Shown here: piece after piece, positions 1-9,727 of the stretch
How positions within the stretch are numbered: position 1 is the first letter of the stretch
Layout: each line of letters begins with the position of its first letter
Assembly: GCA_020632715.1 (NCBI GenBank)
Contig: JACKFA010000001.1
Span: forward strand, 806,001-870,000
Reading direction: 5' to 3'
DNA: 64,000 nucleotides
Source of the DNA: Deltaproteobacteria bacterium
Lineage (GTDB): Bacteria > Myxococcota_A > UBA9042 > PHBI01
Notes under the pieces: model-generated
Told to the model about the DNA's origin: nothing
Seen by the model: the letters and a program-made list of their open reading frames with translations, nothing else
Database searches by the model: none
Program-made: the position numbers and the translations under genes

Positions 1-2
1 TG

Positions 3-1985
3 CTCGGCGACCGCGCGAAGGACCTCTGGCTCGGCACGTTCCACTCGATCGGCGTGCGGCTCCTGCGCCGCCACGGCGAGCTCGTCGGCGTGAAGCCGCG
101 CTTCGTGATCTACGATCAGAGCGACCAGCAGGTCATGATCAACCGCTGCTTCGAGAAGGCGAACCTCGACGCGAAGGCGTACTCGCCGAAGGCGTTCGGC
201 GCGTACGTCGAGCAGCAGAAGCGCGAGTGCCGCGGCCCGGGGCACCCCGAGCTACCCGCGGGCGACTTCCTCGAGCGCGTCTTCGCCGACCTCTACGGCC
301 TCTACGAGGGCGAGATGCGCGCGGCGGGCGCGGTGGACTTCAGCGATCTCATCTACCTGCCGTGGCGGATCGCCGCGGAGAACCCGACGATCCGCATCGA
401 GTGGCAGTCTCGCTTCCGATACATCCTGGTGGACGAGTTCCAGGACACCAACCGCGCGCAGTACCAGCTGCTCCACCAGATGCTCGGCCCGGACCGGCGG
501 ATCTGCGTCGTCGGCGACGACGACCAGAGCATCTACCGCTGGCGCGGGGCGGACGTGCAGAACATCCTCGGCTTCGCCGAGGACTTCGAGGGCGCGACGG
601 TCATCCGGCTCGAGCAGAACTACCGGAGCTCGAAGAACATCCTCGACGTCGCGGGCGACGTCATCGCGCAGAACCGGACGCGCCACGGGAAGCGCCTCTG
701 GACCGACCAGGCGCGCGGCGAGCCCGTGAAGCTCTACACCGCGCAGTCGGATCGCGACGAGGCCGAGTACGTGGCGCGCCGCGTCGACCTCCTGCGCGCG
801 GACCACGCCCTCCGCGAGATGGCGATCTTCTACCGCACGAACGCGCAGAGCCGGCCGTTCGAAGACGCGCTGCGCTCGCGGGGCATCCCCTACAAGGTGG
901 TCGGCGGGCTCCGCTTCTATGATCGCGCCGAGATCAAGGACCTCGTCGCCTACCTGAAGCTCGTCGCGAACCCGGACGATCCGGTGTCGCTCGAGCGGAT
1001 CATCAACAAGCCGGCGCGCGGGATCGGCAAGGTCACGCTCGAGAAGTGCGCGGCGTACGCGGCCGACCAGGGGATAAGCCTGTGGCGCGGCGTGCGGGAG
1101 ATCGCGGGCGACGGCGGGTCCATCGGCGGCAAGCTCGAGCCGTTCGTGAAGCTCATGGACGAGCTCGCGGAGGTCGCGGCGAGCGGGTCGGCGCTCGCGG
1201 TGATCCAGGCGGTGCTCGAGGGGACGCAGTACATCGAGCTGCTCGAGAAGGACGGGACGGTCGAGGCGCAGGCGCGCATCGAGAACGTGAAGGAGCTCGT
1301 GGGCGCCATCGCGGAGTTCACGGAGCGCGTGGAGGGGGACCGCTCGCTCGGGGCGTTCCTCGACGAGGTGTCGCTCGTCTCGGACATCGACCAGGTCGAC
1401 GACGACGGCGACGCCTGCGTCATGATGACGGCGCACACCGCGAAGGGGCTCGAGTTCGACGTCGTCTTCGTGACGGGGCTCGAGGAGGGGCTCTTCCCGC
1501 ACTTCAACAGCTCCGACAGCGACGACGGGGTCGAGGAGGAGCGGCGCCTCGCGTACGTGGCGATGACGCGCGCGCGGCAGCGGCTCCACCTGACGTACGC
1601 GCTGTCGCGGCGGCGCTTCGGGCAGTCGAGCTCGGCGACGGCGAGCCGCTTCCTCGACGGGCTCCCGCAGGGGGCGGTCGAGACGGAGGCGTCGAGCTAC
1701 AGGCCGCCGCCGCCGCTCGGGAGCGGGCGCTGGGACGCGAGGAACCGCGTGGCCCCGGCCGACGACGACCCCGCGATGGACTACGTCTACGACGTGCCGG
1801 ACTACGCGGACGAGAGCCAGGACCCGAGCGACGGCCCAGGGCCTGGGAGCGCGGTCTTCCACCCGCAGTTCGGGCAGGGGCGCATCGTCGACATCGAGGG
1901 CCAGGGCGAGCGCGCGAAGGCGCGGGTCCGGTTCGCCGACGGCGAGACGAGGAAGCTCATGGCGCGCTTCCTGACGCTGCTCTGA
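3..1985 (+). CDS. uvrD: UvrD/PcrA-family ATP-dependent DNA helicase, 5' end outside window
   Basis: Superfamily 1A 3'-5' DNA helicase for nucleotide excision and mismatch repair or replication-fork processing, cytoplasmic. The frame is open from base 3, and the first residues already match motif Ia (GTFHSIG), so the start and the Walker A motif lie upstream of the window. Visible in order: motif II DEFQDTN (about residue 144 of the visible part), motif III GDDDQSIYRWRGA, motif IV LEQNYRSS, motif V TAHTAKGLEFD and motif VI YVAMTRARQR. The last 45 residues (FHPQFGQGRIVDIEG onward) resemble the Tudor-like RNA-polymerase-binding tail of PcrA. PcrA and UvrD are not separable without the N-terminus. 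It is followed by a repeat cluster, not by a co-directional gene. Confidence 0.93.
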   Translation, partial: LGDRAKDLWLGTFHSIGVRLLRRHGELVGVKPRFVIYDQSDQQVMINRCFEKANLDAKAYSPKAFGAYVEQQKRECRGPGHPELPAGDFLERVFADLYGLYEGEMRAAGAVDFSDLIYLPWRIAAENPTIRIEWQSRFRYILVDEFQDTNRAQYQLLHQMLGPDRRICVVGDDDQSIYRWRGADVQNILGFAEDFEGATVIRLEQNYRSSKNILDVAGDVIAQNRTRHGKRLWTDQARGEPVKLYTAQSDRDEAEYVARRVDLLRADHALREMAIFYRTNAQSRPFEDALRSRGIPYKVVGGLRFYDRAEIKDLVAYLKLVANPDDPVSLERIINKPARGIGKVTLEKCAAYAADQGISLWRGVREIAGDGGSIGGKLEPFVKLMDELAEVAASGSALAVIQAVLEGTQYIELLEKDGTVEAQARIENVKELVGAIAEFTERVEGDRSLGAFLDEVSLVSDIDQVDDDGDACVMMTAHTAKGLEFDVVFVTGLEEGLFPHFNSSDSDDGVEEERRLAYVAMTRARQRLHLTYALSRRRFGQSSSATASRFLDGLPQGAVETEASSYRPPPPLGSGRWDARNRVAPADDDPAMDYVYDVPDYADESQDPSDGPGPGSAVFHPQFGQGRIVDIEGQGERAKARVRFADGETRKLMARFLTLL

Positions 1986-2017
1986 ACCGACCCGTCGAGC
2001 CCGTCCGAGAATCGGAC

Positions 2018-2106
2018 GGTAACCACGGAGACACGGAGACACGGAGGGAGCACGGAGAGCAGCCCCTCCGCGATCCCTCCGTGCCTCCGTGCCTCCGTGG
2101 TTGTCC
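2018..2106. repeat. Palindromic ACGGAGAC-type repeat, unit A (full length)
   Basis: Inverted repeat with arms of about 30 bases built from an 8-base unit (CACGGAGA / TCTCCGTG). The left arm begins GGTAACCACGGAG and the right arm ends CTCCGTGGTTGTCC, with a spacer of about 24 bases. It starts 33 bases after the helicase stop. Repeats of this composition occur in many environmental bacteria and are often mistranslated as short spurious proteins; no real gene is seen here. Confidence 0.8.
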
Positions 2107-2150
2107 CCATTTTCTTTCGGAGACTTACAAACTGCCGAGACCAGAGCGCG

Positions 2151-2215
2151 TGGCACGGAGCACGGTGGGCTTTCTCCGTGCCCCTCCGTGTCTCCGTGTC
2201 TCCGTGGTTACCGTC
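2151..2215. repeat. Palindromic ACGGAGAC-type repeat, unit B (left arm eroded)
   Basis: Second copy of the repeat. The right arm is intact (CCCTCCGTG, then TCTCCGTG twice, then GTTACCGTC); the left arm is shortened to GCACGGAGCACGG. It lies in the same orientation as the right arm of unit A. Confidence 0.75.
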
Positions 2216-2238
2216 ACGATTCGGAGACGGAGCCGAGC

Positions 2239-2287
2239 GGAGGGAGCACGCCTCCGTGCCCCCTCCGTGTCTCCGTGGTTACCGTCC
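2239..2287. repeat. Palindromic ACGGAGAC-type repeat, unit C (left arm eroded)
   Basis: Third copy, with right arm CCCTCCGTGTCTCCGTG followed by GTTACCGTCC and a short left remnant (CGGAGGGAGCACG). Units A-C fill most of the 335-base gap between the helicase and the convergent DUF3108-like gene; no gene or promoter is seen in the gap. Confidence 0.75.
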
Positions 2288-2320
2288 GAGCCCGGCGAGT
2301 TCCAAGAGGACCGACCGACG

Positions 2321-3091
2321 TCAGCCCTCCTTCTCGCCCTTGCCGACCTTCCGCTGCGAGACGAGCACGGCGTCGACGCTGCCGAGGAGCCCGTAGCTGA
2401 AGGAGAGCTTGAGCGGCGCGCGGTCCTCGCCGGTCGAGAGCCACATCGTCACGTCGCGCTTGTACTCGCCGCGGGAGATCTGCCCCTTGATGGGGATGGC
2501 CTTCCGGACCCCGATGGGGATGGTGATCTCGGTCGCCGCGCCCACGTCGAGGCGCAGGTCGTAGATCCTGCGGCCGTCGTAGACCTGGATCACGTAGCGC
2601 GTCCCGGGGGTCATGTCCTGGTTCATGATCCAGCCGAAGACGCTGACGATGTCGCTCCCGCGCTGGGGGATCGTGAAGTCGTTGTTCGCGAAGAGCTTCC
2701 CGTCGCGCTCGTCGGTGCCGGTCACCTTCTTGCCGGCGAAGATCGTCTTGTACACGCGCTGCACGCGGTTGATGGCGATGTCCCAGCGGGCACGCACCGG
2801 CAGCCACAGCTTGTCGACCCAGGTCGTCGACGCGGACGTCGTCTCCATGACCTTGGCCGCGAGGCCCTCCGTGCGGGCGTCGATGCGGATCGGGCGCAGC
2901 TGGTCCTTCCCGACCGCCTGCAGGTCACCGATGAGGAGGACCGCCTCGCCCGCCTTGGCGCCGAGCGCGCGGAGCTCGTACTTGAAGGCCTGGGAGCCGG
3001 TGGGATCGTCGCTCGCGAGCGCGGGCGTCGCGAACGCGAGGCCGAGGAGCGCCAGGGCGAGCCCGAGGACGTGCGTACGGCGTCGAATCAT
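2321..3091 (-). CDS. DUF3108-like periplasmic protein
   Basis: 256 residues with a classical N-terminal signal peptide (basic start MIRRRTHV, hydrophobic core, ALAS cleavage region near residue 27). The mature part begins with a YELRALGAKAGEAVLLIG stretch typical of DUF3108 domains, which are beta-rich envelope proteins of unknown function, often encoded beside RNA methyltransferase or cell-wall genes. No lipobox, membrane helix after the signal, or catalytic motif is visible. It lies downstream of rsmB and a small lipoprotein on the same strand, separated by 136 bases, so it may have its own promoter. The family call rests on remembered similarity. Confidence 0.7.
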   Translation of the reverse strand: MIRRRTHVLGLALALLGLAFATPALASDDPTGSQAFKYELRALGAKAGEAVLLIGDLQAVGKDQLRPIRIDARTEGLAAKVMETTSASTTWVDKLWLPVRARWDIAINRVQRVYKTIFAGKKVTGTDERDGKLFANNDFTIPQRGSDIVSVFGWIMNQDMTPGTRYVIQVYDGRRIYDLRLDVGAATEITIPIGVRKAIPIKGQISRGEYKRDVTMWLSTGEDRAPLKLSFSYGLLGSVDAVLVSQRKVGKGEKEG

Positions 3092-3227
3092 CAGAAGCCA
3101 CCTCCAAATCTCGTGACATGCGCCGCGTCAGCGCGGCGTGGCTCACAAGACGGGTCCGACCCAGCATAATTCAGGGCCCTCCCGGAGGCGGTAACCGGAG
3201 GTCGCGTCGAGCGCGGCGCGATCGCCC

Positions 3228-3587
3228 TCAGCGCCCGCTGTCGACCGCGTCCTCGGCGGCGTCGGCGGGGGTCGCGTCGCCACCGACGACGTCGGCATCG
3301 TCACCCGTGTCCGCCGATCCGACGGCGTCCGCGTCGACGACCGCGCCCGGATCGATGGCCTCCCCGTTCTTCCCGACGCACTCCCCGTCGGCGAAGGTGC
3401 CGCCGAGCTGCTCGCAGTCCGGCGTGCCGTCGTTGTCGCGGTCGAGGTCGTCCTCGGGGGGTGACGGGGCGGCCGAGTCGGCGAGGCCGCCGCCCCCGAC
3501 GGTGTCCCCCACCGACGACGGGTGCGGCGTCGGGCTCGACGTGCAGGCGGCGAGCGCGAGGACGAGCGCCGGGACGAGCCACCTCAT
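3228..3587 (-). CDS. Small lipoprotein with an Asp-rich, calcium-binding-like segment
   Basis: 119 residues. The signal peptide ends in the lipobox LAAC, predicting lipidation at about Cys15. The mature part is low-complexity Asp/Ala/Gly with one DRDNDGTPDCEQLGG segment that resembles the DxDxDG loops of thrombospondin type 3 repeats. Its ATG overlaps the rsmB stop as ATGA, so it is probably translationally coupled to rsmB, although the products have no evident shared function. No enzymatic motif is seen and the function is unknown. Confidence 0.75.
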   Translation of the reverse strand: MRWLVPALVLALAACTSSPTPHPSSVGDTVGGGGLADSAAPSPPEDDLDRDNDGTPDCEQLGGTFADGECVGKNGEAIDPGAVVDADAVGSADTGDDADVVGGDATPADAAEDAVDSGR

Positions 3588-4888
3588 GCCCCGGCCACCT
3601 GCCGCCGGAAGCGGCGCACCTGGAAGGCGTCCATCCCGGCGCTCGGCGGGATGACGAGCCCGTCGACGGCGACGAAGCCCGCCGGCGGCTCGACGTCCCC
3701 CTCCGCCCGCGCGAACGAGCAGACGGCGTAGACCAGCTCGCCCCCGGGCGCCACGAGCGTCGCCGCGTGCGCGACGAGGCGCGCCTGCAGCGCCGTGAGG
3801 GCGGTCAGGTCCTGCGGGCGACGCCGCCAGGCGATCTCCGGGTGGCGCCGCAGCGTCCCGAGGCCCGTGCAGGGCGCGTCGACCAGCACGCGCTCGAAGG
3901 GCGCCCCAGGCGGCTCCACCGCCGTGCCGTCAGCCGGCAGCGTGGTCACGCGGTCCAGGACGCCGAGGCGCGCGGCGAGCCGCTCGAGCTCGCCGAGCTT
4001 CGCGGGGCTCACGTCGACCGCCGTGACGGCCGCGCCGCGCTCCGCGAGGTCCGTCGCCTTGACGCCGCGACCGGCGCACAGGTCGAGCACGCGGAGACCG
4101 CTCACGTCGCCCATCGAGGCCACGACCGCCGCGCTCGCCGGGTCCTGCGGGACGAACGCCCCCTCGGCGAACGCGCGCGTGGCGAAGGGATCGCCCGGTC
4201 CGGTCACGACGAGCGTGCCCCAGGCGCCGGGCGTCGCGTCGAAGCCCTCCTCGGCGAGCGCCTTCGCGACCGCGTCGGGGCCGCCGAAGGCGCGCGCGGG
4301 GCGCACCGTCGTGGTCGCGCGCTCGCGGAGCGCCATCGCCTCGGCGGGCGTGGCCGCGCCGTACGCGCGCCGGAGCTCGCCGATGATCCACGCGGGGAGC
4401 GCGGCGCGCGCGCCGACCGCGGCGTCGTCGTCACCGTCCGGGAGGCCCTCGCCGTCCTCGGCGACGCGGCGCAGGACGCCGTTCAGGAGCCCGGTGAGCC
4501 GGCCCGCCCCGAGCTCACGCGCCGCGTCCTGCGTGGCGCTCACGGCGATGGGCGGCGGGATCCGGTCGAGGAGGAGGATCTGGTAGGCGCCGATGCGCAG
4601 GAGCGCGAGCGCCACGGGCTCGAGCGCGTCGAGGCGCTGCCGGACGCGCGGCGCGAGGACGCGGTCGAGGCGCTGCCGGAAGCGGAGCACCCCGTAGAAG
4701 AGCTCGGTGGCGAGGCCGCGCTCGCGCGGATCGAGCGCGTGGCGGCGCGCCGCGTCGACGAGCGCGTCGGAGAGCACCTCCGGCGAGCGCGACGCCGCCT
4801 CGGCCTCGACGCGCACGAGGGCGGTCGCGGCGATCGCGCGCGCCGTCCTCCGCGCTGCCCCGTTCCTGGCGGCCCGGTCGCGGTTCAT
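3584..4888 (-). CDS. rsmB: 16S rRNA (cytosine(967)-C(5))-methyltransferase RsmB
   Basis: S-adenosylmethionine-dependent m5C methyltransferase of 16S rRNA. 434 residues from ATG at 4888, which has an AAGGACAGG ribosome-binding site; ATG at 4918 would add 10 residues. The N-terminal third is a NusB-like RNA-binding domain (ATELFYGVLRFRQRLD and IGAYQILLLDRIP segments). The C-terminal domain has the SAM loop DLCAGRGVKATDLAERG, the motif DAPCTGLGTLRRHPE, and a second cysteine in VYAVCSFARAEGD. Both cysteines of the m5C mechanism are therefore present. Length matches the family. The open frame continues far upstream but is only the antisense of the neighbouring gene. Confidence 0.93.
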   Translation of the reverse strand: MNRDRAARNGAARRTARAIAATALVRVEAEAASRSPEVLSDALVDAARRHALDPRERGLATELFYGVLRFRQRLDRVLAPRVRQRLDALEPVALALLRIGAYQILLLDRIPPPIAVSATQDAARELGAGRLTGLLNGVLRRVAEDGEGLPDGDDDAAVGARAALPAWIIGELRRAYGAATPAEAMALRERATTTVRPARAFGGPDAVAKALAEEGFDATPGAWGTLVVTGPGDPFATRAFAEGAFVPQDPASAAVVASMGDVSGLRVLDLCAGRGVKATDLAERGAAVTAVDVSPAKLGELERLAARLGVLDRVTTLPADGTAVEPPGAPFERVLVDAPCTGLGTLRRHPEIAWRRRPQDLTALTALQARLVAHAATLVAPGGELVYAVCSFARAEGDVEPPAGFVAVDGLVIPPSAGMDAFQVRRFRRQVAGA

Positions 4889-4984
4889 CTTGACCTGTCC
4901 TTCACGGGGGCGGACCATACGCGCCCGGCGACCCGCCGGACAAGCGTCTATCGGCCCGAGAGAAACCCAGCGTTGCCGCAAGAG

Positions 4985-6097
4985 ATGGCTTCGAGCGACG
5001 GGGACGACGCCCGCAACGACTCCGTGACGCGTGACGCACCCGAGGTCGCCGGCCACGCCCCCGTGCCTTCCCACGCGGCGAAGCCGCACCCCCGCGGCCT
5101 GCGTGGCCTCCTCACCGGGCGGCGCGTGAAGCGCGCCATCCCCTGGCTGCTCTCGCTGTGCATCGTCGCCTTCCTCTTCCTCACGACCGATCTCGCGGCC
5201 GTCGGCGCCGCGCTCGAGTCGGCCGACTGGGGGCGCCTCGTCGCCGGCATGGCGGTCGTCACGCTCGCGGCCTACGTCTTCGACTCGCTGACGCTCGTCG
5301 CGCTCTTCAGGCGCTACGTCGCGCCCGTGTCGCAGGGCGAGGTCTTCCGCATCAAGGGCGTCAGCTACTTCTTCAACGCCATCAACTACAGCCTCGCGGC
5401 CGGCGCGATGGCGTGGATCCTCCACAAGAAGCGCGGCGCCCCCTTCCTCGAGACCTTCTCGAGCCTCGTCTGGTTCTTCTTCATCGACATCGTCGCGCTC
5501 GTCTTCCTCCTGACCCTCGGCTACGTCGTCGGGAGCGACGCGATCGCCGCGACCCCCTTCGCGGCGCGGCTCCCGTGGATCATCCTCGCCATCTGGGCCA
5601 TCGTCGCGGGCACGCTGATCTACTGGAACGCGGGCTTCGACTTCGTGCTCCTCGGCTTCATGCGGAAGTGGCGCGTTTTCGACACCTTCCGCCGCGCGCG
5701 GGTCGCCGAGTACCCGGCGTTCGTGCTGATGCGGGCCGCCTTCATCATGGTCTACGTCGTGATGCACTGGCTGCTGCTGCCGGCGTTCGGCGTGGAGATC
5801 CCCCTCGACGCGCTCCTCGTCTACGCGCCGCTCATCGCGTTCGTGCAGGTGATCCCCGCGACCATCTCCGGGCTCGGCGCCGTGCAGGGCGTGATGGTCG
5901 CGCTCTTCGCGGTGCACGTCGCCCCGACCGTCGGCGACGGGAAGGCCGTCATCGTCGCCTACTCGACCGTCATCGGCCCGCTGATGATGGTGATGCGCCT
6001 CTTCATCGGCTACGCCTTCGTCGCGCGCGTCGCCGGTGACCTCGTCCCCTCGAAGGGGGAGGTCGAGGCCGCGACCCACGTCGTCGGCGAGCGCTGA
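4985..6097 (+). CDS. LPG synthase TM-type (UPF0104/MprF-like) integral membrane protein
   Basis: 370 residues. A 50-residue polar N-terminus is followed by about eight hydrophobic segments, beginning with IPWLLSLCIVAFLFLTTDL. The pattern of conserved Gly/Asn/Pro around SYFFNAINYSLAAGAMA and VIPATISGLGAVQG matches the flippase-like membrane domain of lysylphosphatidylglycerol synthases (UPF0104). There is no cytoplasmic aminoacyl-transferase domain, so it is the stand-alone membrane form, usually linked to lipid translocation or polysaccharide export. The ATG at 4985 is chosen because upstream codons are antisense to rsmB; the frame itself opens much earlier. Inner-membrane location is predicted and the substrate is unknown. 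Confidence 0.8.
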   Translation: MASSDGDDARNDSVTRDAPEVAGHAPVPSHAAKPHPRGLRGLLTGRRVKRAIPWLLSLCIVAFLFLTTDLAAVGAALESADWGRLVAGMAVVTLAAYVFDSLTLVALFRRYVAPVSQGEVFRIKGVSYFFNAINYSLAAGAMAWILHKKRGAPFLETFSSLVWFFFIDIVALVFLLTLGYVVGSDAIAATPFAARLPWIILAIWAIVAGTLIYWNAGFDFVLLGFMRKWRVFDTFRRARVAEYPAFVLMRAAFIMVYVVMHWLLLPAFGVEIPLDALLVYAPLIAFVQVIPATISGLGAVQGVMVALFAVHVAPTVGDGKAVIVAYSTVIGPLMMVMRLFIGYAFVARVAGDLVPSKGEVEAATHVVGER

Positions 6098-6125
6098 CGC
6101 AGCGCCGCGCGCGCCCTGCGCCGGC

Positions 6126-6599
6126 TCAGGGCTCGGTCGTCGCGGGCTCGTCGGGCTCCGCGGGCGGCAGCGTCTCCGGCTCGGGCTCGAACACGTCGAT
6201 CGTGAAGCCGACGACGATGGCGCCGCGCGCGCACGTCATCGTCGCGTCCTCGAGCGAGCCCGCGACGGTCCAGACCGCGTGGGTGCCCCGCCGCTGCGAC
6301 TCCTGCGCGGCCGCCTCGAGGAGGAGCACCGCCGGATCCTGCGGATCGCCGTTCGTGAAGGCCACCCGCTGCCAGACCCCCTCGAGCTCGACCTCGTAGG
6401 GCGGGCAGTCGCACACGACCGGGTTGAAGCGGATCCGGTGCGTCGGCGACGCCTGCGCGGCGGCGACGCGCGCCTTCACGCGCTCGAGATAGCCCATGAC
6501 CGGCGGCCCGGACGCCTCCTCCGCGGCCGGCGTGGACGCGCAGCCCGTCATCAGGAGGAGCGTGGCGAGGAGCGCGGCGGCGGCGGCGTGAGAGCGCAT
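6126..6599 (-). CDS. Predicted lipoprotein, conserved hypothetical
   Basis: 157 residues with signal peptide and lipobox LMTGC (Cys20). The mature domain contains a DCPPYEVELEGVWQRVAF stretch with a CDC pair, and ends in a Pro/Glu-rich tail. No known motif is recognised. It lies 9 bases downstream of the prenyltransferase gene on the same strand and is probably co-transcribed with it. The only nearby clue to its job is that shared transcription; the function is not inferred. Confidence 0.7.
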   Translation of the reverse strand: MRSHAAAAALLATLLLMTGCASTPAAEEASGPPVMGYLERVKARVAAAQASPTHRIRFNPVVCDCPPYEVELEGVWQRVAFTNGDPQDPAVLLLEAAAQESQRRGTHAVWTVAGSLEDATMTCARGAIVVGFTIDVFEPEPETLPPAEPDEPATTEP

Positions 6600-6608
6600 C
6601 GGCCCGTC

Positions 6609-7460
6609 CTATACCACGTAGATCACGACGACGACGACGCCCGCGTAGACCGCGAGGTTCAGGAGGAACGGCGCGTCCGTGAGCATGAGGTCCGTCGGGC
6701 TCCGCCCCTCGTCGGCGCGGCCGGTGAGCTGGTTGAACCGGAAGAGCCCGACCGCGACGCAGGGGAGCGTCCAGACGAGGTCCTTCGGGTGGAAGAGGCG
6801 GCCCGCGTGCTCGGACAGGAGCGTGTAGAGCGCGTAGCAGGCGAGGGTCGCCGCGCCGAAGACGAGCATCCCGAGGCGCACGTGCTCGAGGCGGTAGCGG
6901 TCGAGGACGCGCCGCTGCTTCCCGGCGCGAGCGCCGGCCTGGAGGATCTCGTGCTTGCGCTTGCCGAGGCCGAGGAAGAGCGCGAGGAGGAAGGTGCAGC
7001 CGAGGATCCACGGGGTGATGGGCACGCGGATCGCGAAGGCGCCGCCGAGCACGCGGAGCAGGAAGCCGCTCGCGATGCTGATGACGTCGAGGAAGGGGAT
7101 GTGCTTGAACGCGAAGGAGTAGCCGACGTTCAGCACGAAGTACGCGAGCCCGACCGACGCGAAGTCGGTCGAGACGATGAACGAGAGCACCACCGTGCCG
7201 ATGAGGATCGCGGAGAGCGCGACGCGCGCGACGGCGATCGGCAGGCGCCCCGAGGCGATGGGGCGCTCCCGCTTCGTCGGGTGGAGGCGGTCGCCCTCGA
7301 CGTCGAGGAGATCGTTGAGGATGTAGACGCAGCCCGACAGCGCCGAGAAGCACAGGAACGCGAAGGCCGCGCGGAGGAAGTCCTCGGTGAGGAGGGCGCG
7401 CTCGGAGAAGACGAGGGGGGCGAGGACGAAGAGGTTCTTCACCCACTGGTGCGGCCGCAT
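6609..7460 (-). CDS. UbiA-family prenyltransferase, decaprenyl-phosphate phosphoribosyltransferase-like
   Basis: 283 residues with eight to nine membrane segments. It opens with MRPHQWVKNLFVLAPLVFS, the hallmark of the branch that transfers 5-phosphoribose from PRPP to polyprenyl phosphate (DPPR synthase). The first Asp-rich motif is NDLLDVEGDRLHPTKRERP; the second region is YSFAFKHIPFLDV. In actinobacteria DPPR feeds arabinogalactan synthesis; in Gram-negative bacteria the role of these homologues is unsettled, and envelope glycan precursor synthesis is the likely setting. The ATG at 7460 lacks a strong ribosome-binding site, but no other standard start exists upstream in frame. Substrate specificity is inferred. 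Confidence 0.85.
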   Translation of the reverse strand: MRPHQWVKNLFVLAPLVFSERALLTEDFLRAAFAFLCFSALSGCVYILNDLLDVEGDRLHPTKRERPIASGRLPIAVARVALSAILIGTVVLSFIVSTDFASVGLAYFVLNVGYSFAFKHIPFLDVISIASGFLLRVLGGAFAIRVPITPWILGCTFLLALFLGLGKRKHEILQAGARAGKQRRVLDRYRLEHVRLGMLVFGAATLACYALYTLLSEHAGRLFHPKDLVWTLPCVAVGLFRFNQLTGRADEGRSPTDLMLTDAPFLLNLAVYAGVVVVVIYVV

Positions 7461-7551
7461 GGAGCGCAGGAGCTCGAGCGGGATCCGCGTCGTCGACGCG
7501 CGCGCCCGCAGCTCATCGCCCGGGGTCTCGCCCGGCTCGCCGCTCGGCTCG

Positions 7552-8097
7552 CTATGGGCGTGCAGGCGTGGACTCCGGCGCCGGGACCAGATCGACCTGG
7601 TTCTTCGCGTAGTAGAGCTTCAGCTTCTCGAGGTAGGCGGCCTCGGCCTTCTTGACCGCGTCCATCTTCTCGAGGAGGGCCTTGTAGCCGCTCTCGACGT
7701 TGGCCTCGCTGAGCTCGGAGGTGAAGCCCTGGAACGACTCGCGCGCGCCGCGGTAGGCGTCGACGAGGCCCTTGTGGATCTCGGCGAGCTCGGGGGAGCC
7801 CGTCGGCATGGCCTCGGCGGCCTTCACGTAGGCGTCGAGCGCGGGCAGGACCTGCCCCTCGAGGGCGTCGCGGTACGCCTTCAGCTCCTTCAGCTCGTTG
7901 GCGGCCTTCCACGCCTCGACGAAGCGCCGCTGCAGCGCGTCGACCTTCGCGACCTCGGCCGAGTAGGCCGCGATGACCTCCTGCTCGTGGGCGATCTTGC
8001 GCTGGAGCTCGGACGGCCCGGTGATGGACTCGCACGCCGGCGCGGTCGCGGCGGTGAGCGCGACGAAGAGGGCGATGAGGAGGCTCGGGAGACGCAT
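7552..8097 (-). CDS. Lipoprotein with helical coiled-coil mature domain
   Basis: 181 residues. The signal peptide ends at TAPAC, a plausible lipobox (Cys22). The rest is almost entirely charged helix with heptad-like spacing (QRKIAHEQEVIAAYSAEV, then ALLEKMDAVKKAEAAYLEK), suggesting a periplasmic helical bundle or coiled coil anchored to a membrane. No catalytic motif is visible. It lies downstream of the response regulator gene on the same strand but has its own candidate promoter at 8131-8159. The open frame extends upstream through antisense of the regulator; MRLPSLL is the first start that gives a signal peptide. Confidence 0.75.
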   Translation of the reverse strand: MRLPSLLIALFVALTAATAPACESITGPSELQRKIAHEQEVIAAYSAEVAKVDALQRRFVEAWKAANELKELKAYRDALEGQVLPALDAYVKAAEAMPTGSPELAEIHKGLVDAYRGARESFQGFTSELSEANVESGYKALLEKMDAVKKAEAAYLEKLKLYYAKNQVDLVPAPESTPARP

Positions 8098-8130
8098 GGC
8101 GGTGTGTGTGTCCGGGGTGGCGGTTGGCGA

Positions 8131-8159
8131 ACGATAGCGAAGGGCCGGGAGGGCGACAA
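8131..8159 (-). promoter_or_regulatory. Candidate sigma-70 promoter for the coiled-coil lipoprotein
   Basis: On the minus strand: TTGTCG (8154-8159), 17-base spacer, TATCGT (8131-8136), about 35 bases before the ATG at 8097. Both boxes differ from consensus at two positions. Confidence 0.4.
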
Positions 8160-8219
8160 CCTTCCCGTGAGGTCGCGGGATCGGACGCGCCGCGCGCGGC
8201 GTGGCCTCGAGCCCCGCAG

Positions 8220-9560
<1,341 letters not shown>

Positions 9561-9589
9561 GGCTTGGGACGGGCCTCTGCGACGGGGTG

Positions 9590-9623
9590 TGACATCTTGT
9601 CAGCCATTCATGACAGAATGTCG
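9590..9623. promoter_or_regulatory. Tandem operator-like dyads TGACA-N3-TGTCA
   Basis: Two inverted repeats, TGACATCTTGTCA (9590-9602) and TGACAGAATGTCG (9611-9623, last base mismatched). Their centres are 21 bases apart, two helical turns, so two dimers would bind the same DNA face. They lie in the divergent gap between the response regulator and the Cys-rich lipoprotein and could control either or both. Confidence 0.5.
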
Positions 9624-9727
9624 GGCCCGGGTTCGTGAAAAAAAAGTGATTCGGAAGTGAATCCCTCGTGACCACGCCTCGTCGAGTGCCTGTCGCCCCC
9701 AGTTCTCTCGCGGAGGAACATCCGATC

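Noticed and set aside
252..2156. Long open frames antisense to the helicase, rsmB, secretin, secD and other genes
   Set aside because: They are Arg/Pro/Ala-rich or His/Asp/Val-rich mirrors of the real codons, lack domains, and arise from strong GC3 bias.
2018..2287. CRISPR-like array or short proteins in the repeat cluster
   Set aside because: Units are palindromes of unequal length with no spacers, and translated frames are the well-known spurious repeat peptides.
3584..6079. 831-codon frame fusing rsmB to an upstream segment
   Set aside because: The upstream part is antisense to the LPG-synthase-type gene and lies before a good rsmB ribosome-binding site.
9569..9583. GGGACGGGCCTCTGC as a second sigma-54 promoter upstream of the Cys-rich lipoprotein
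   Set aside because: GG-N10-GC spacing is right but the surrounding bases match the consensus poorly, unlike 12055-12070.
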